A stretch of 64,000 bases of DNA from Phosphoribacter sp037046615 (lineage in GTDB: Bacteria; Actinomycetota; Actinomycetes; Actinomycetales; Dermatophilaceae). Positions 54,961 to 63,452 of the stretch are shown here, piece after piece (the stretch's first letter is position 1; every line of letters begins with the position of its first letter). Below the pieces are notes generated by a model. The model was not told the origin of the DNA. It ran no database searches and saw only the letters and a list, made by a program, of their open reading frames with translations. Position numbers and translations under genes: made by a program. Location: positions 62,001-126,000 of the forward strand of contig JBAOHD010000014.1 of assembly GCA_037046615.1 (NCBI GenBank), in the 5' to 3' direction.

Positions 54961-55512
54961 TCAGGGGCGCGGGTCCGAGCGCAGCATGGCCATATCGATG
55001 ACGTCGTGCCATTCCCCGTCGACCAGCCGGGCCTGACGCCGACGACCCTCGTCGACAAACCCCACCCGCTCGTAGACCCGTCGAGCTCGCTCGTTCGTCG
55101 CATCGACGTCGAGGGCCAGTCGTCTCAATCCAAGCTCCCCGAAGCACCAGTCACGCACGAGCCGGGTGGCCTCGGTGCCGTAGCCCTGGTCGAAGACGTG
55201 CGGGCCGACCAAGGCGATCCGGAAGACCATCGACTCGTGCTCCTCGTGCAGCTCGAAGAGGACAACCTCCCCGACCGGCAGCGCGTCGACGACCCGGACG
55301 ATCGCCCAGTCGGCGCGGTCGGTGCGCGTGCGGGAGCGTTCGACGCCGGCATACACCTGCTCCCGGGCGAAGACCGCGAGGGGCCCGTCGCCGGCTAGCT
55401 CCGGCCCGTCGAAGAGCGGCCACAGCGCTGGCACATGCTCCGCGCGCAGGGGCTCCAGCCGCACGCGCGCGCCGACGAGCGTCGGCACCTCGCGCAGAGC
55501 AGTGACCTTCAC
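54961..55512 (-). CDS. GNAT acetyltransferase, RimJ/RimL-like
   Basis: A 183-residue enzyme with VRLEPLRAEHVPALWPLFDG, VFDQGYGTEATRLVRDWCFGELGLRRLALDVDATNERARRVYERVGF (typical acetyl-CoA-binding and beta5 segments, quoted in parts: QGYGTEATR, NERARRVYERVGF). GTG at 55512 chosen over a longer frame that would run through the terminator hairpin. Substrate unknown. Confidence 0.8.
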   Translation of the reverse strand: MKVTALREVPTLVGARVRLEPLRAEHVPALWPLFDGPELAGDGPLAVFAREQVYAGVERSRTRTDRADWAIVRVVDALPVGEVVLFELHEEHESMVFRIALVGPHVFDQGYGTEATRLVRDWCFGELGLRRLALDVDATNERARRVYERVGFVDEGRRRQARLVDGEWHDVIDMAMLRSDPRP

Positions 55513-55533
55513 GGGCTGATCCAAGCAGGAGGG

Positions 55534-55565
55534 GTATGCCGCGGCCAAGTGGCCACACGGCATAC
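55534..55565. terminator. Terminator-like hairpin from an inverted GTATGCCG pair
   Basis: GTATGCCG (55534-55541) and CGGCATAC (55558-55565) face each other with an inner GGCC/GGCC stem, in the gap after etfA and before the GNAT start. Second such motif pair in the window. Confidence 0.6.
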
Positions 55566-55597
55566 ACCTGCCTGGCTGGTCGTCTGGCAGCTAGCGA

Positions 55598-56557
55598 TCA
55601 GCCCTTGCTCGCCTGGACCGCGTCCGTCGCGGCGGGCAAGACGGCGAAGAGGTCGCCGACGACTCCGAAGTCGACAAGTTCGAAGATCGGGGCCTCGTCG
55701 TCCTTGTTGATGGCGACGATCGTCTTGGACGTCTGCATGCCGGCCCGGTGCTGGATCGCGCCGGAGATGCCGCAGGCGACATAGAGCTGCGGGCTGACCT
55801 GCTTGCCGGTCTGGCCGACCTGCGAGGTGTGGGGATACCACCCGGCGTCGACGGCCGCGCGGCTCGCGCCGACGGCCGCGCCGAGGGAGTCGGCGAATGC
55901 TTCAACCTTCGAGAAGTCGCCACCCGTGCCGCGCCCACCCGAGACGACGATGGCCGCCTCGGTCAGCTCGGGCCGGCCCGTCCGAGCGCGCGGGGTCGAG
56001 GCGGTGATGCGGGCACCCGAGGCGAGCGCTGACGGGGTGTAGTCGACGGTCTCGACCGCAGCAGCACCCGAAACCTGCTCCGGCGGAGCGGAGTTGGGCT
56101 TGACCGTGACAACCGGCACACCCTTGGTCACGGTCGCCTTGACGGTGTAACCGCCGGCGAACGCGGTCTGGGTCGTCACGACACCACCAGCGCCGTCGGA
56201 CTGCACATCGACGGCGTCGGTGATCAGACCGGAGCCAACCTTGACCGCGAGCCGTGCCGCGATCTCCTTGCCCTCGGCCGAGGAGGCCACGAGCACGGCG
56301 GCGGGCTGCACCCGCTCGACGAGCTGCGCGAGCAACTCTGCCTGGGGGACAACGAGATAGCCGGTCAGCGCGTCACCCTCGGCGCGGTAGACCTTCTCGG
56401 CGCCGAACGCCGCGAGGGTCGGGGCCGCGGTGTCAAAGCCGGATCCGACGAAGACCGCGCTGGGCTCGCCGAGGCGGCGGGCGATCGTGAGCAACTCGCT
56501 CGTGGTCTTGCGGCACGCGCCGTCGACGTGGTCGACGAGGACGAGAACTTCAGCCAT
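55598..56557 (-). CDS. etfA: Electron transfer flavoprotein alpha subunit
   Basis: A 319-residue FAD-binding ETF subunit: N-terminal adenine-nucleotide-like fold and C-terminal FAD domain with VSGGRGTGGDFSKVEAFADSLGAAVGASR, GQTGKQVSPQLYVACGISGAIQHRAGM. ATG at 56557, 33 bases after etfB. Accepts electrons from acyl-CoA dehydrogenases. Confidence 0.95.
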   Translation of the reverse strand: MAEVLVLVDHVDGACRKTTSELLTIARRLGEPSAVFVGSGFDTAAPTLAAFGAEKVYRAEGDALTGYLVVPQAELLAQLVERVQPAAVLVASSAEGKEIAARLAVKVGSGLITDAVDVQSDGAGGVVTTQTAFAGGYTVKATVTKGVPVVTVKPNSAPPEQVSGAAAVETVDYTPSALASGARITASTPRARTGRPELTEAAIVVSGGRGTGGDFSKVEAFADSLGAAVGASRAAVDAGWYPHTSQVGQTGKQVSPQLYVACGISGAIQHRAGMQTSKTIVAINKDDEAPIFELVDFGVVGDLFAVLPAATDAVQASKG

Positions 56558-56590
56558 GTCTAGATCTCCTTGTCGAGTCAGGTCGAGGGC

Positions 56591-57373
56591 TCAGATGAAC
56601 TTGCGTTCGGACAGGAAGCCGGCGAGCTTGGCTCCGCCATCGCCTTCGTCCTTGACGATCGTGCCGACCTGGCGCGGTGGCCGAGCCTCGAACGACTGCA
56701 CCGCGGTCCACGCGTTGGCCAGGCCGACCTGGGAGGCGTCGAGGCCGAGGTCGGCCAGCGACCACTGCTCGACCGGCTTCTTCTTGGCCGCCATGATCCC
56801 CTTGAACGAGGGGTAGCGCGGCTCGTTGATCTGGTCGGTGACCGAGATGAGACAGGGCATCGCAGCCTCGATCGTCACGCTCGCGGCGTCGCCGTCGCGC
56901 CGGATGGAGACCGTCGAGCCGGCCACGGTCACCTCGCTTGCAAAAGTCACCGCAGGCAGGCCGAGTCGCTCGGCGAGCATCGTGGGGACGACACCCATCG
57001 TGCCGTCCGTCGACGCCATCCCGGTGACGACGAGGTCGGGCATGCCGGCCTTGGTGATCGCCTCGGCCAGCACGAGCGAGGTCGCCAGCGCGTCGGAGCC
57101 GTGGATCGCGTCGTCGTTGACGTGGATGCCCTTGTCGGCCCCCATCTGCAGGGCCTTCTTGATGGCGTCGGAGGCCTGGTCGGGCCCGACCGTCACGACG
57201 GTCACCTCGCCACCAGCCGACTCGACGAGCTTGAGGGCCTCCTCGACGGCATACTCGTCGAGCTCCGAGAGCAGCCCGTCGACGTTGGCGCGGTCGGTCG
57301 TGTTGTCGGACGCGTTGAACGTGCGGTCGGCTTGGGCGTCGGGCACGTATTTGACACAGACGACGATGTTCAT
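56591..57373 (-). CDS. etfB: Electron transfer flavoprotein beta subunit
   Basis: A 260-residue FixA-type subunit: MNIVVCVKYVPDAQADRTF, VEEALKLVESAGGEVTVVTVGP, LVVTGMASTDGTMGVVPTMLAERLGLP. ATG at 57373. Operon etfB-etfA, as in mycobacteria (fixA-fixB). A palindrome at 57546-57561 lies upstream. Confidence 0.95.
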   Translation of the reverse strand: MNIVVCVKYVPDAQADRTFNASDNTTDRANVDGLLSELDEYAVEEALKLVESAGGEVTVVTVGPDQASDAIKKALQMGADKGIHVNDDAIHGSDALATSLVLAEAITKAGMPDLVVTGMASTDGTMGVVPTMLAERLGLPAVTFASEVTVAGSTVSIRRDGDAASVTIEAAMPCLISVTDQINEPRYPSFKGIMAAKKKPVEQWSLADLGLDASQVGLANAWTAVQSFEARPPRQVGTIVKDEGDGGAKLAGFLSERKFI

Positions 57374-57545
57374 CGGTCGAACGTCCTCTTCCGTTGGGAT
57401 CGGATGTGGTCGGCGGTGGGGACGGCAGGGTATGCCGTCACACGTACGTCATCCTCGCAGTCCAGGCGCACCGCGCCCAATGACGGACGGAGGTGATGCC
57501 TGACACCCGGGGACCGATGGTCTCCGAGCGCGCGGACGACGCCAT

Positions 57546-57561
57546 GTTACTTGCCAGTAAC
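57546..57561. promoter_or_regulatory. Candidate operator GTTACT-N4-AGTAAC upstream of etfBA
   Basis: Perfect 6-base arms with 4-base spacer, 173-188 bases upstream of etfB in a 230-base gap. The TTACT-N4-AGTAA form resembles operators of TetR-family regulators of fatty-acid metabolism. The gap also carries one GTATGCCG copy (57430). Confidence 0.5.
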
Positions 57562-57603
57562 CAAGGGGCGGGGCAACCCAAGGCCTGTGAAACTCGTCAC
57601 GCG

Positions 57604-58401
57604 TCAGCGGCCTTCGAAGACCGCCTTGCCCGGGCCGTGCTCGACGAAGGAGTCCATGCCGATCTGCCGGTCCTTGGTGGCGAACATCGCGGCAAACATC
57701 TGTCGTTCCATCGCCAGGCCGGTCTCGAGATCGGTCGAGGCACCCCGGTCGATGCACTCCTTGATCGCGCGGATCGCCACCGCCGGGCCGCCGACGAACT
57801 GCCGGCAGAACGCGAGAGCCTCGGCATACACCTGGTCGTCGGCGACGACGCGGTCAGCGAGGCCGATCGCCAGCGCTTCGGCGGCGCCGATGAAACGCCC
57901 GGTGAGGCAGAGCTCCTTGGCCTTGGTCGCCCCGACGAGCCGGGCCAGACGCTGGGTGCCGCCCATGCCGGGGATGACCCCGAGGAGCACCTCGGGCTGC
58001 CCGAGCTTGGCCGACTCCCCGACGAAGCGGAAGTCGCAGGCCATCGCCAGCTCGCACCCGCCGCCGAGGGCATACCCGGTCACCGCGGCGACCGTCGGTT
58101 TGGGCAGCCGGGCGAGCGTCGAGACGTAGGAGTGGAGGGTGTCGACGGCGCCGGCCATGTCGGCATACGACATCTCGCGCATTTCCTTGATGTCCGCCCC
58201 GGCGGCGAAGACGCGCTCGCCGCCGTAGACGACGACGGCGGCAATGTCGCTGCGCTCACCGGCCTCTTCGGCCGCGGCCTTGAGCTCACGCTGGACCTGC
58301 AAGTTGATGGCGTTCATCTTCGGGCGGTCGATCCGGATCGTGCCGACCCCGTCGGCGACCTCGAGACGGACGAACTCGGCCTGACCTGTGCTCTGCGACA
58401 T
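57604..58401 (-). CDS. Enoyl-CoA hydratase/isomerase family protein
   Basis: A 265-residue crotonase-fold enzyme: RLEVADGVGTIRIDRPKMNAI, oxyanion-hole GGERVFAAGADIKEM, catalytic Glu pair region VTGYALGGGCELAMACDFRF and GVIPGMGGTQRLARLVG. ATG at 58401 with GGAGG, overlapping the upstream stop (TGATG). Probably beta-oxidation, matching the adjacent etfBA. Confidence 0.9.
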   Translation of the reverse strand: MSQSTGQAEFVRLEVADGVGTIRIDRPKMNAINLQVQRELKAAAEEAGERSDIAAVVVYGGERVFAAGADIKEMREMSYADMAGAVDTLHSYVSTLARLPKPTVAAVTGYALGGGCELAMACDFRFVGESAKLGQPEVLLGVIPGMGGTQRLARLVGATKAKELCLTGRFIGAAEALAIGLADRVVADDQVYAEALAFCRQFVGGPAVAIRAIKECIDRGASTDLETGLAMERQMFAAMFATKDRQIGMDSFVEHGPGKAVFEGR

Positions 58402-58871
58402 CACGAACCTCCGGACTCTGACGCCTCGTGGCGCCCTTGCTCCCACGACCCGAACCACGCCGACACGACCTGCAGGACGAGGTTGACCGTGAGCTGGAAG
58501 AGGGGCGACAGATCCGTGTCCGGCGTGACGACGTGGTCGGCCGTGACGATGAGGTTGCCGTTGGCGATGCCGACCTTGGCGACGTTGAGCTGGAGCGTGA
58601 AGTCATTGCAGCGCTCCAGCCTCACGAGGTCGTCCTCCGGGGCGGCGTCCCCGATGACCCACTGCCCGAAGACCCGGAAGATCGGCAGATCGCCGTCGGT
58701 GCAGCGCACGAACAACTGCTGTGGCGGCTCCCCGAGCGTGATCGCAATATCGCCGTCGTCGTCGATGACCGGCAAGGTCCCGAGGTCGTTGATGACATCG
58801 AGCATGCGGCCGCGCAGCGGGTGCTCGTCGGCGGGAGGGGGGAAGTTGGGCAGGGCGGTCGGATCCGTCAT
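58401..58871 (-). CDS. YbjN-domain protein
   Basis: A 156-residue member of the YbjN family (LPVIDDDGDIAITLGEPPQQLFVRC, FRVFGQWVIGDAAPEDDLVRLERCNDF). YbjN proteins are small alpha/beta folds of unclear function, often near type III-chaperone-like and stress genes. ATG at 58871; a TACCGT -10-like box lies seven bases upstream, suggesting a leaderless mRNA. Coupled to the enoyl-CoA hydratase. Confidence 0.75.
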   Translation of the reverse strand: MTDPTALPNFPPPADEHPLRGRMLDVINDLGTLPVIDDDGDIAITLGEPPQQLFVRCTDGDLPIFRVFGQWVIGDAAPEDDLVRLERCNDFTLQLNVAKVGIANGNLIVTADHVVTPDTDLSPLFQLTVNLVLQVVSAWFGSWEQGRHEASESGGS

Positions 58872-58877
58872 GCACCC

Positions 58878-58898
58878 ACGGTAGCGCCCCCCTATCCT
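58878..58898. promoter_or_regulatory. Divergent leaderless promoters of the YbjN gene and glgX
   Basis: Minus-strand TACCGT (58883-58878) precedes ATG 58871 by six bases; plus-strand TATCCT (58893-58898) precedes ATG 58906 by seven. Only 34 bases separate the two start codons. Confidence 0.5.
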
Positions 58899-58905
58899 GA
58901 GCCAC

Positions 58906-61053
58906 ATGCCGCGACCTTCGACCCGCCGCGACCACCCGCCAGCGCCGGGGGTCACCCTCGTCGACGGCGGAGCAGAGGTGTGCGTGTATGCCGGTCACGC
59001 CGACGCCGTTGACGTCTGCCTCTTCGATCCGGGCGACCGCACCGGGGCCTCGGAGCGCCGCGTCCCGTTGACCGACCGGCGCTTCGGCTATTGGTTCGGC
59101 TTCGTGCCGGGCATGGGGCTCGGCCAGCGCTACGGCCTGCGCGCCAGAGGCCCGTGGGCACCGCACGCCGGGCTGCGCTACAACCCGAGCAAGCTCCTGC
59201 TCGACCCCTACGCCCGCGCCATCGAGGGCGACCTCACGTGGACCGGCGAGGTCTACGGACACCGCACCAGCCCGGACCTGCGCCCCGAAGACCTCTACCA
59301 CCCCGACACCCGCGACTCGGCTCCCTTTGTCCCCAGGGGCGTCGTCGTCCGTGACTCCTTCGATTGGGGCGCTGACATCCGCCCGAATCGCCCGCTCAGC
59401 GAATCGGTCATCTACGAGACGCACGTCCGCAATCTCACGATGCGCCTACCGGGGGTGCCCCACGAGTTGCGCGGCACGTATGCCGGCCTGGCCCACCCCG
59501 TGACGATCGACTACCTCACCCGTCTCGGGGTGACGGCGGTCGAACTCCTCCCCGTCCACTCGTTCGTCAACGAGCCCGAGGTGTGGCGCCGGGGCCTGAC
59601 CAACCACTGGGGCTACAACACCCTCGGCTTCTTCGCCCCACACGCGCGGTATGCCGCGGCGACCGACCCGCAGGGGGTCCTCGACGAGTTCAAGGGCATG
59701 GTCAAACTCCTCCACGCCGCCGGCATCGAGGTCATCCTCGACGTCGTCTACAACCACACCGCAGAGCAGTCTGCGCGTGGCGCGACCCTGTCGTGGCGGG
59801 GGCTGGACAACGCGGCCTATTACCGCCTCGACGGCAGAGGCGACGACATCGACGTCACCGGATGCGGCAACACCGTCGACGTGCGCAACGTCGTCGCGAT
59901 CCGGATGATCCTCGACTCGCTGCGCTACTGGGTCACCGAGTGCCACATCGACGGCTTCCGGTTCGACCTCGCGGTGGCCCTCGGCCGCGGCAAGAACGAC
60001 GAGTTCGACCCCGACCATCCACTGCTCGTGGCGCTGCGCACCGACCCCGTCCTGTCATCGGTCAAGAACATCGCCGAGCCTTGGGACCTCGGCATCCAGG
60101 GCTGGCGCACCGGGCAGTTCCCCCCGCTGTTCTGCGAGTGGAACGACCGCTATCGCGATCGGATCCGCTCGTTCTGGCTCGCTGACCTGTCGAGTCTCAT
60201 CAGCGGTCACCGAGCCCACGGCGTCCAAGACCTCGCGACGCGCCTGTCGGGCTCGGCCGACCTGTTCCACGCCCGCGACCGGGGGCCGACGGCGTCGATC
60301 AACTTCGTCGCGGCACACGACGGGTTCACGATGGCCGACCTCACGGCATACAACCACAAGCACAACGAGGCCAACCACGAGGACAACCGCGACGGGTCCG
60401 ACAACAACTGTTCGTGGAACCACGGCATCGAGGGGCAGATCGACGACGGCGTGTCTCTCGTGCGCCACCGGTCGATGCGCAACCTCATGGCGACCCTGCT
60501 CACGTCGACGGGCGTGCCGATGATCAACGGCGGCGACGAGTTCGGCCGCACGCAGCGGGGCAACAACAACGCCTACTGCCACGACAACGAACTCAGCTGG
60601 TACGACTGGGAGTTGGAGCCCTGGCAGGAGGACTTGCTCGAGACCACCCGCTTCCTCATCGACCTGCGCAAGACCCACCCGGTGCTGCGCAGCCGGATGT
60701 TCTTCAGCGGCGGTGAGGTCCACTTCGACGGTTCCAAAGACCTCGACTGGTTTGACGCCGACGGTCATCCGATGACCCTCCATCGGTGGGGCGACGACTC
60801 GCAGCGCACTCTCCAGATGCTCCTCAACGGAGCCCAGGACGGCCAGTCGGCACTGCTGGTCATCTATCACGGGGGTCATCACGACACGGCGATCACGTTG
60901 CCGACCCTCCCTCGGGCCGCTGCGTGCGAGTTGCTGTGGGATAGCGCGTGGGACCGTCCGCCGCTGCAGCCGACGCCGGCCAGCCTCGGAGAACCGGCCG
61001 TCATGCTGCCCGCGTCGATGCGGATCTACCGGATCACCCACGAGGCGGACTGA
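58906..61053 (+). CDS. glgX: Glycogen debranching enzyme GlgX
   Basis: A 715-residue GH13 (isoamylase-type) enzyme: CBM48-like N-terminus, conserved regions DVVYNHTAE, GFRFDLAVAL (nucleophile D354), the acid/base Glu probably in the IAEPWD segment, and FVAAHDGFT. ATG at 58906, probably leaderless. Releases maltodextrins from glycogen by cutting alpha-1,6 branches; stands next to glgE and treS. Confidence 0.95.
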   Translation: MPRPSTRRDHPPAPGVTLVDGGAEVCVYAGHADAVDVCLFDPGDRTGASERRVPLTDRRFGYWFGFVPGMGLGQRYGLRARGPWAPHAGLRYNPSKLLLDPYARAIEGDLTWTGEVYGHRTSPDLRPEDLYHPDTRDSAPFVPRGVVVRDSFDWGADIRPNRPLSESVIYETHVRNLTMRLPGVPHELRGTYAGLAHPVTIDYLTRLGVTAVELLPVHSFVNEPEVWRRGLTNHWGYNTLGFFAPHARYAAATDPQGVLDEFKGMVKLLHAAGIEVILDVVYNHTAEQSARGATLSWRGLDNAAYYRLDGRGDDIDVTGCGNTVDVRNVVAIRMILDSLRYWVTECHIDGFRFDLAVALGRGKNDEFDPDHPLLVALRTDPVLSSVKNIAEPWDLGIQGWRTGQFPPLFCEWNDRYRDRIRSFWLADLSSLISGHRAHGVQDLATRLSGSADLFHARDRGPTASINFVAAHDGFTMADLTAYNHKHNEANHEDNRDGSDNNCSWNHGIEGQIDDGVSLVRHRSMRNLMATLLTSTGVPMINGGDEFGRTQRGNNNAYCHDNELSWYDWELEPWQEDLLETTRFLIDLRKTHPVLRSRMFFSGGEVHFDGSKDLDWFDADGHPMTLHRWGDDSQRTLQMLLNGAQDGQSALLVIYHGGHHDTAITLPTLPRAAACELLWDSAWDRPPLQPTPASLGEPAVMLPASMRIYRITHEAD

Positions 61054-61132
61054 CCCGAGGTAAGCGGTTACATCCGGGACCGGGGCACGCCTGTCGGGGA
61101 GGCGACGCGGCGGGCCCGGACCTAGTAGCGTC

Positions 61133-63403
61133 ATGACTGTGAGCGCCGCTTCCGCCACCCCTGGCCCCCGTCCCTCCTCCCGCTCCGGCTCGGGCTCGGG
61201 CTCCAGCTCGGGTTCCGCCTCCGGCTCCAGTTCCGGCTCCGGCCGAAGTCAAGGCAAGGCCGGCCGCGCCTCGCGAGCCCAGGCCGCGGTGGCGGCGCCA
61301 CCGACAGTGACCGCCACCGTCAGCCCCGCTGACTCGGCCGCTGCTGACGAGCCGGTGGGCCCACGCCCCTCTCCCGGGCCGGGCAACCCGCTTCCCTCCG
61401 GCGTCCTGCCCATTGGCCGGATCCCGGTCGTCAACGTCACGCCGCTCGTCGACGGCGGGCTGCGCCCGGCCAAGGCGGTCGTCGGCGAGGAGTTCCTCGT
61501 CACCGCGCAGGTGTTCCGTGAAGGCCATGACGCCGTCAATGCCTCCATCGTCCTCACCGATCCCGACGGCGTCGACCACATCGCGCCGATGACGAGCGTC
61601 AACGTGGGGCTGTCCCTCTGGGAGGCCACGGTCGTCGCCAACCGTCCCGGCTGGTGGCGCTACCGGGTCGAGGGATGGTCGGACCCGTGGGGCACGTGGG
61701 TCCACGACGGCACGATCAAGGTCGAGGCCGACGTCGACGCCCTCCTCATGCTCGAAGAGGGCGCCCGGGTGATCGAGAAGGGGCTCGCCGCCCTGCCGGC
61801 CACGGCCAGCGCGGAGCAGCGGGCCACCCTCGCCCACGCGGTCAAGGTGCTGCGCGACGCGGGCCGCTCCCCGATCGAGCGTCTGCACACGGCCATCGCG
61901 CCCGAGGTCCACGCGGTCTTCGCTGCCTACCCGTTGCGGGAGAAGGTCAGCCCGAGCACGGCATACCGCCTGCTCGTCGAGCGAGAACTCGCGCTCTTCG
62001 GGGCGTGGTATGAGATCTTCCCCCGCTCCGAGGGCGCCCGTCAGGACCCCGAGACCGGCGAGTGGTCCTCGGGCACCTTCCGCACCGCGATGGAGCGGCT
62101 CCCGGCAATCGCCGCGATGGGTTTCGACGTCGTCTACCTCACCCCGATCCACCCGATCGGGACCACTGCGCGCAAGGGCCGCAACAACACCCTTGTCGCC
62201 CTCCCCGGTGACCCGGGCAGCCCGTATGCCATCGGCTCACCTGACGGCGGACACGACGCCCTCCACCCCGAGCTCGGCACGTTCGAGGATTTCGAGGCCT
62301 TCGTCGCCGAGACCAAACGCCTCGGCATGGAGGTCGCGATGGATATCGCGCTCCAATGCTCCCCCGATCACCCCTACGTCAGCGCGCACCCCGAGTGGTT
62401 TACGACGCGGGCCGACGGCACGATCGCGTATGCCGAGAACCCCCCGAAGAAGTACCAGGACATTTACCCCCTCAACTTCGACAACGACCCGGAAGGGTCC
62501 TATGCCGAGATGCGCCGGATGATCCAGGTGTGGATCGACCACGGGGTCGAGGTTTTCCGGGTCGACAACCCGCACACCAAGCCCGTCGAGTTCTGGCAGT
62601 GGCTCATCGCAGACGTGGCCAAGGACCACCCCGGGGTGATCTGGCTGTCGGAGGCGTTCACGAAGCCGGCGATGATGCACACCCTGGCCAAGGCCGGGTT
62701 CCAGCAGTCCTATACCTACTACGCGTGGCGCAACGAGGCCTGGTCGCTGCGGGAATACTGCGAGGAGTTGGCCGGGGACGCCGCGGCATACATGCGCCCG
62801 TCGTTCTGGCCGACGACTCACGACATTCTCACGCCCTACATGCAATACGGCGGGCCGACCGCCTGGAAGCTGCGAGCGGCCCTCGCGGCCCTGCTGGTCC
62901 CGACCTACGGGATCTACACCGGCTACGAACTCATGGAGTGCGTCGCACGGCCAGGAGTTGAGGAGCAGATCGACAACGAGAAGTACGAGTTCAAGGACCG
63001 ACGGTGGGCCGATTACGAGCCCGGCGGGCCGAAGGACGGCCAATCCCTCGCGTGGTATCTCACCCGACTCAACGAGATCCGGCGAGCTCACCCGAGCCTG
63101 CGCTGGCTGCGCAACCTGCGCTTCCACGCCGTCGACGACGAAAACTTCCTCTGCTTCTCCAAGACCCGGGTCCTGCCCAGCGGAGAGCGCGACACGATCA
63201 TCGTCGTCGCTAACCTCGACCCGCACTCGACCCGCGAAACCCACATCCACCTCGACATGCCTGCGCTGGGGCTCGACTGGGATGCGGGGATGCCGGTCCA
63301 CGACCTCATCACCGACCAGTGGTGGGACTGGCATCAGCATGCCTTCGTCCGCCTCGGCGCCGACAGCGAACCCGTCCACATCCTGCACGTGGGCAGCTAC
63401 TGA
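61133..63403 (+). CDS. glgE: Alpha-1,4-glucan:maltose-1-phosphate maltosyltransferase
   Basis: A 756-residue GlgE (GH13_3): core with HPIGTTARKGRNN, VFRVDNPHTKPVEFW (nucleophile D478) and WLSEAFTKP (acid/base E507), the 29-residue spacing found in known GlgE. The first 90 residues are Ser/Gly-rich low complexity (from codon 18) not usual for the family, so the true start may be further in. ATG at 61133. Makes linear alpha-glucan from maltose-1-phosphate. Confidence 0.93.
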   Translation: MTVSAASATPGPRPSSRSGSGSGSSSGSASGSSSGSGRSQGKAGRASRAQAAVAAPPTVTATVSPADSAAADEPVGPRPSPGPGNPLPSGVLPIGRIPVVNVTPLVDGGLRPAKAVVGEEFLVTAQVFREGHDAVNASIVLTDPDGVDHIAPMTSVNVGLSLWEATVVANRPGWWRYRVEGWSDPWGTWVHDGTIKVEADVDALLMLEEGARVIEKGLAALPATASAEQRATLAHAVKVLRDAGRSPIERLHTAIAPEVHAVFAAYPLREKVSPSTAYRLLVERELALFGAWYEIFPRSEGARQDPETGEWSSGTFRTAMERLPAIAAMGFDVVYLTPIHPIGTTARKGRNNTLVALPGDPGSPYAIGSPDGGHDALHPELGTFEDFEAFVAETKRLGMEVAMDIALQCSPDHPYVSAHPEWFTTRADGTIAYAENPPKKYQDIYPLNFDNDPEGSYAEMRRMIQVWIDHGVEVFRVDNPHTKPVEFWQWLIADVAKDHPGVIWLSEAFTKPAMMHTLAKAGFQQSYTYYAWRNEAWSLREYCEELAGDAAAYMRPSFWPTTHDILTPYMQYGGPTAWKLRAALAALLVPTYGIYTGYELMECVARPGVEEQIDNEKYEFKDRRWADYEPGGPKDGQSLAWYLTRLNEIRRAHPSLRWLRNLRFHAVDDENFLCFSKTRVLPSGERDTIIVVANLDPHSTRETHIHLDMPALGLDWDAGMPVHDLITDQWWDWHQHAFVRLGADSEPVHILHVGSY

Positions 63404-63452
63404 CCCTCCGCGTCGCCCGCAGTCGTGGAGAGCCCCCCGATAAAAGGAAGAC

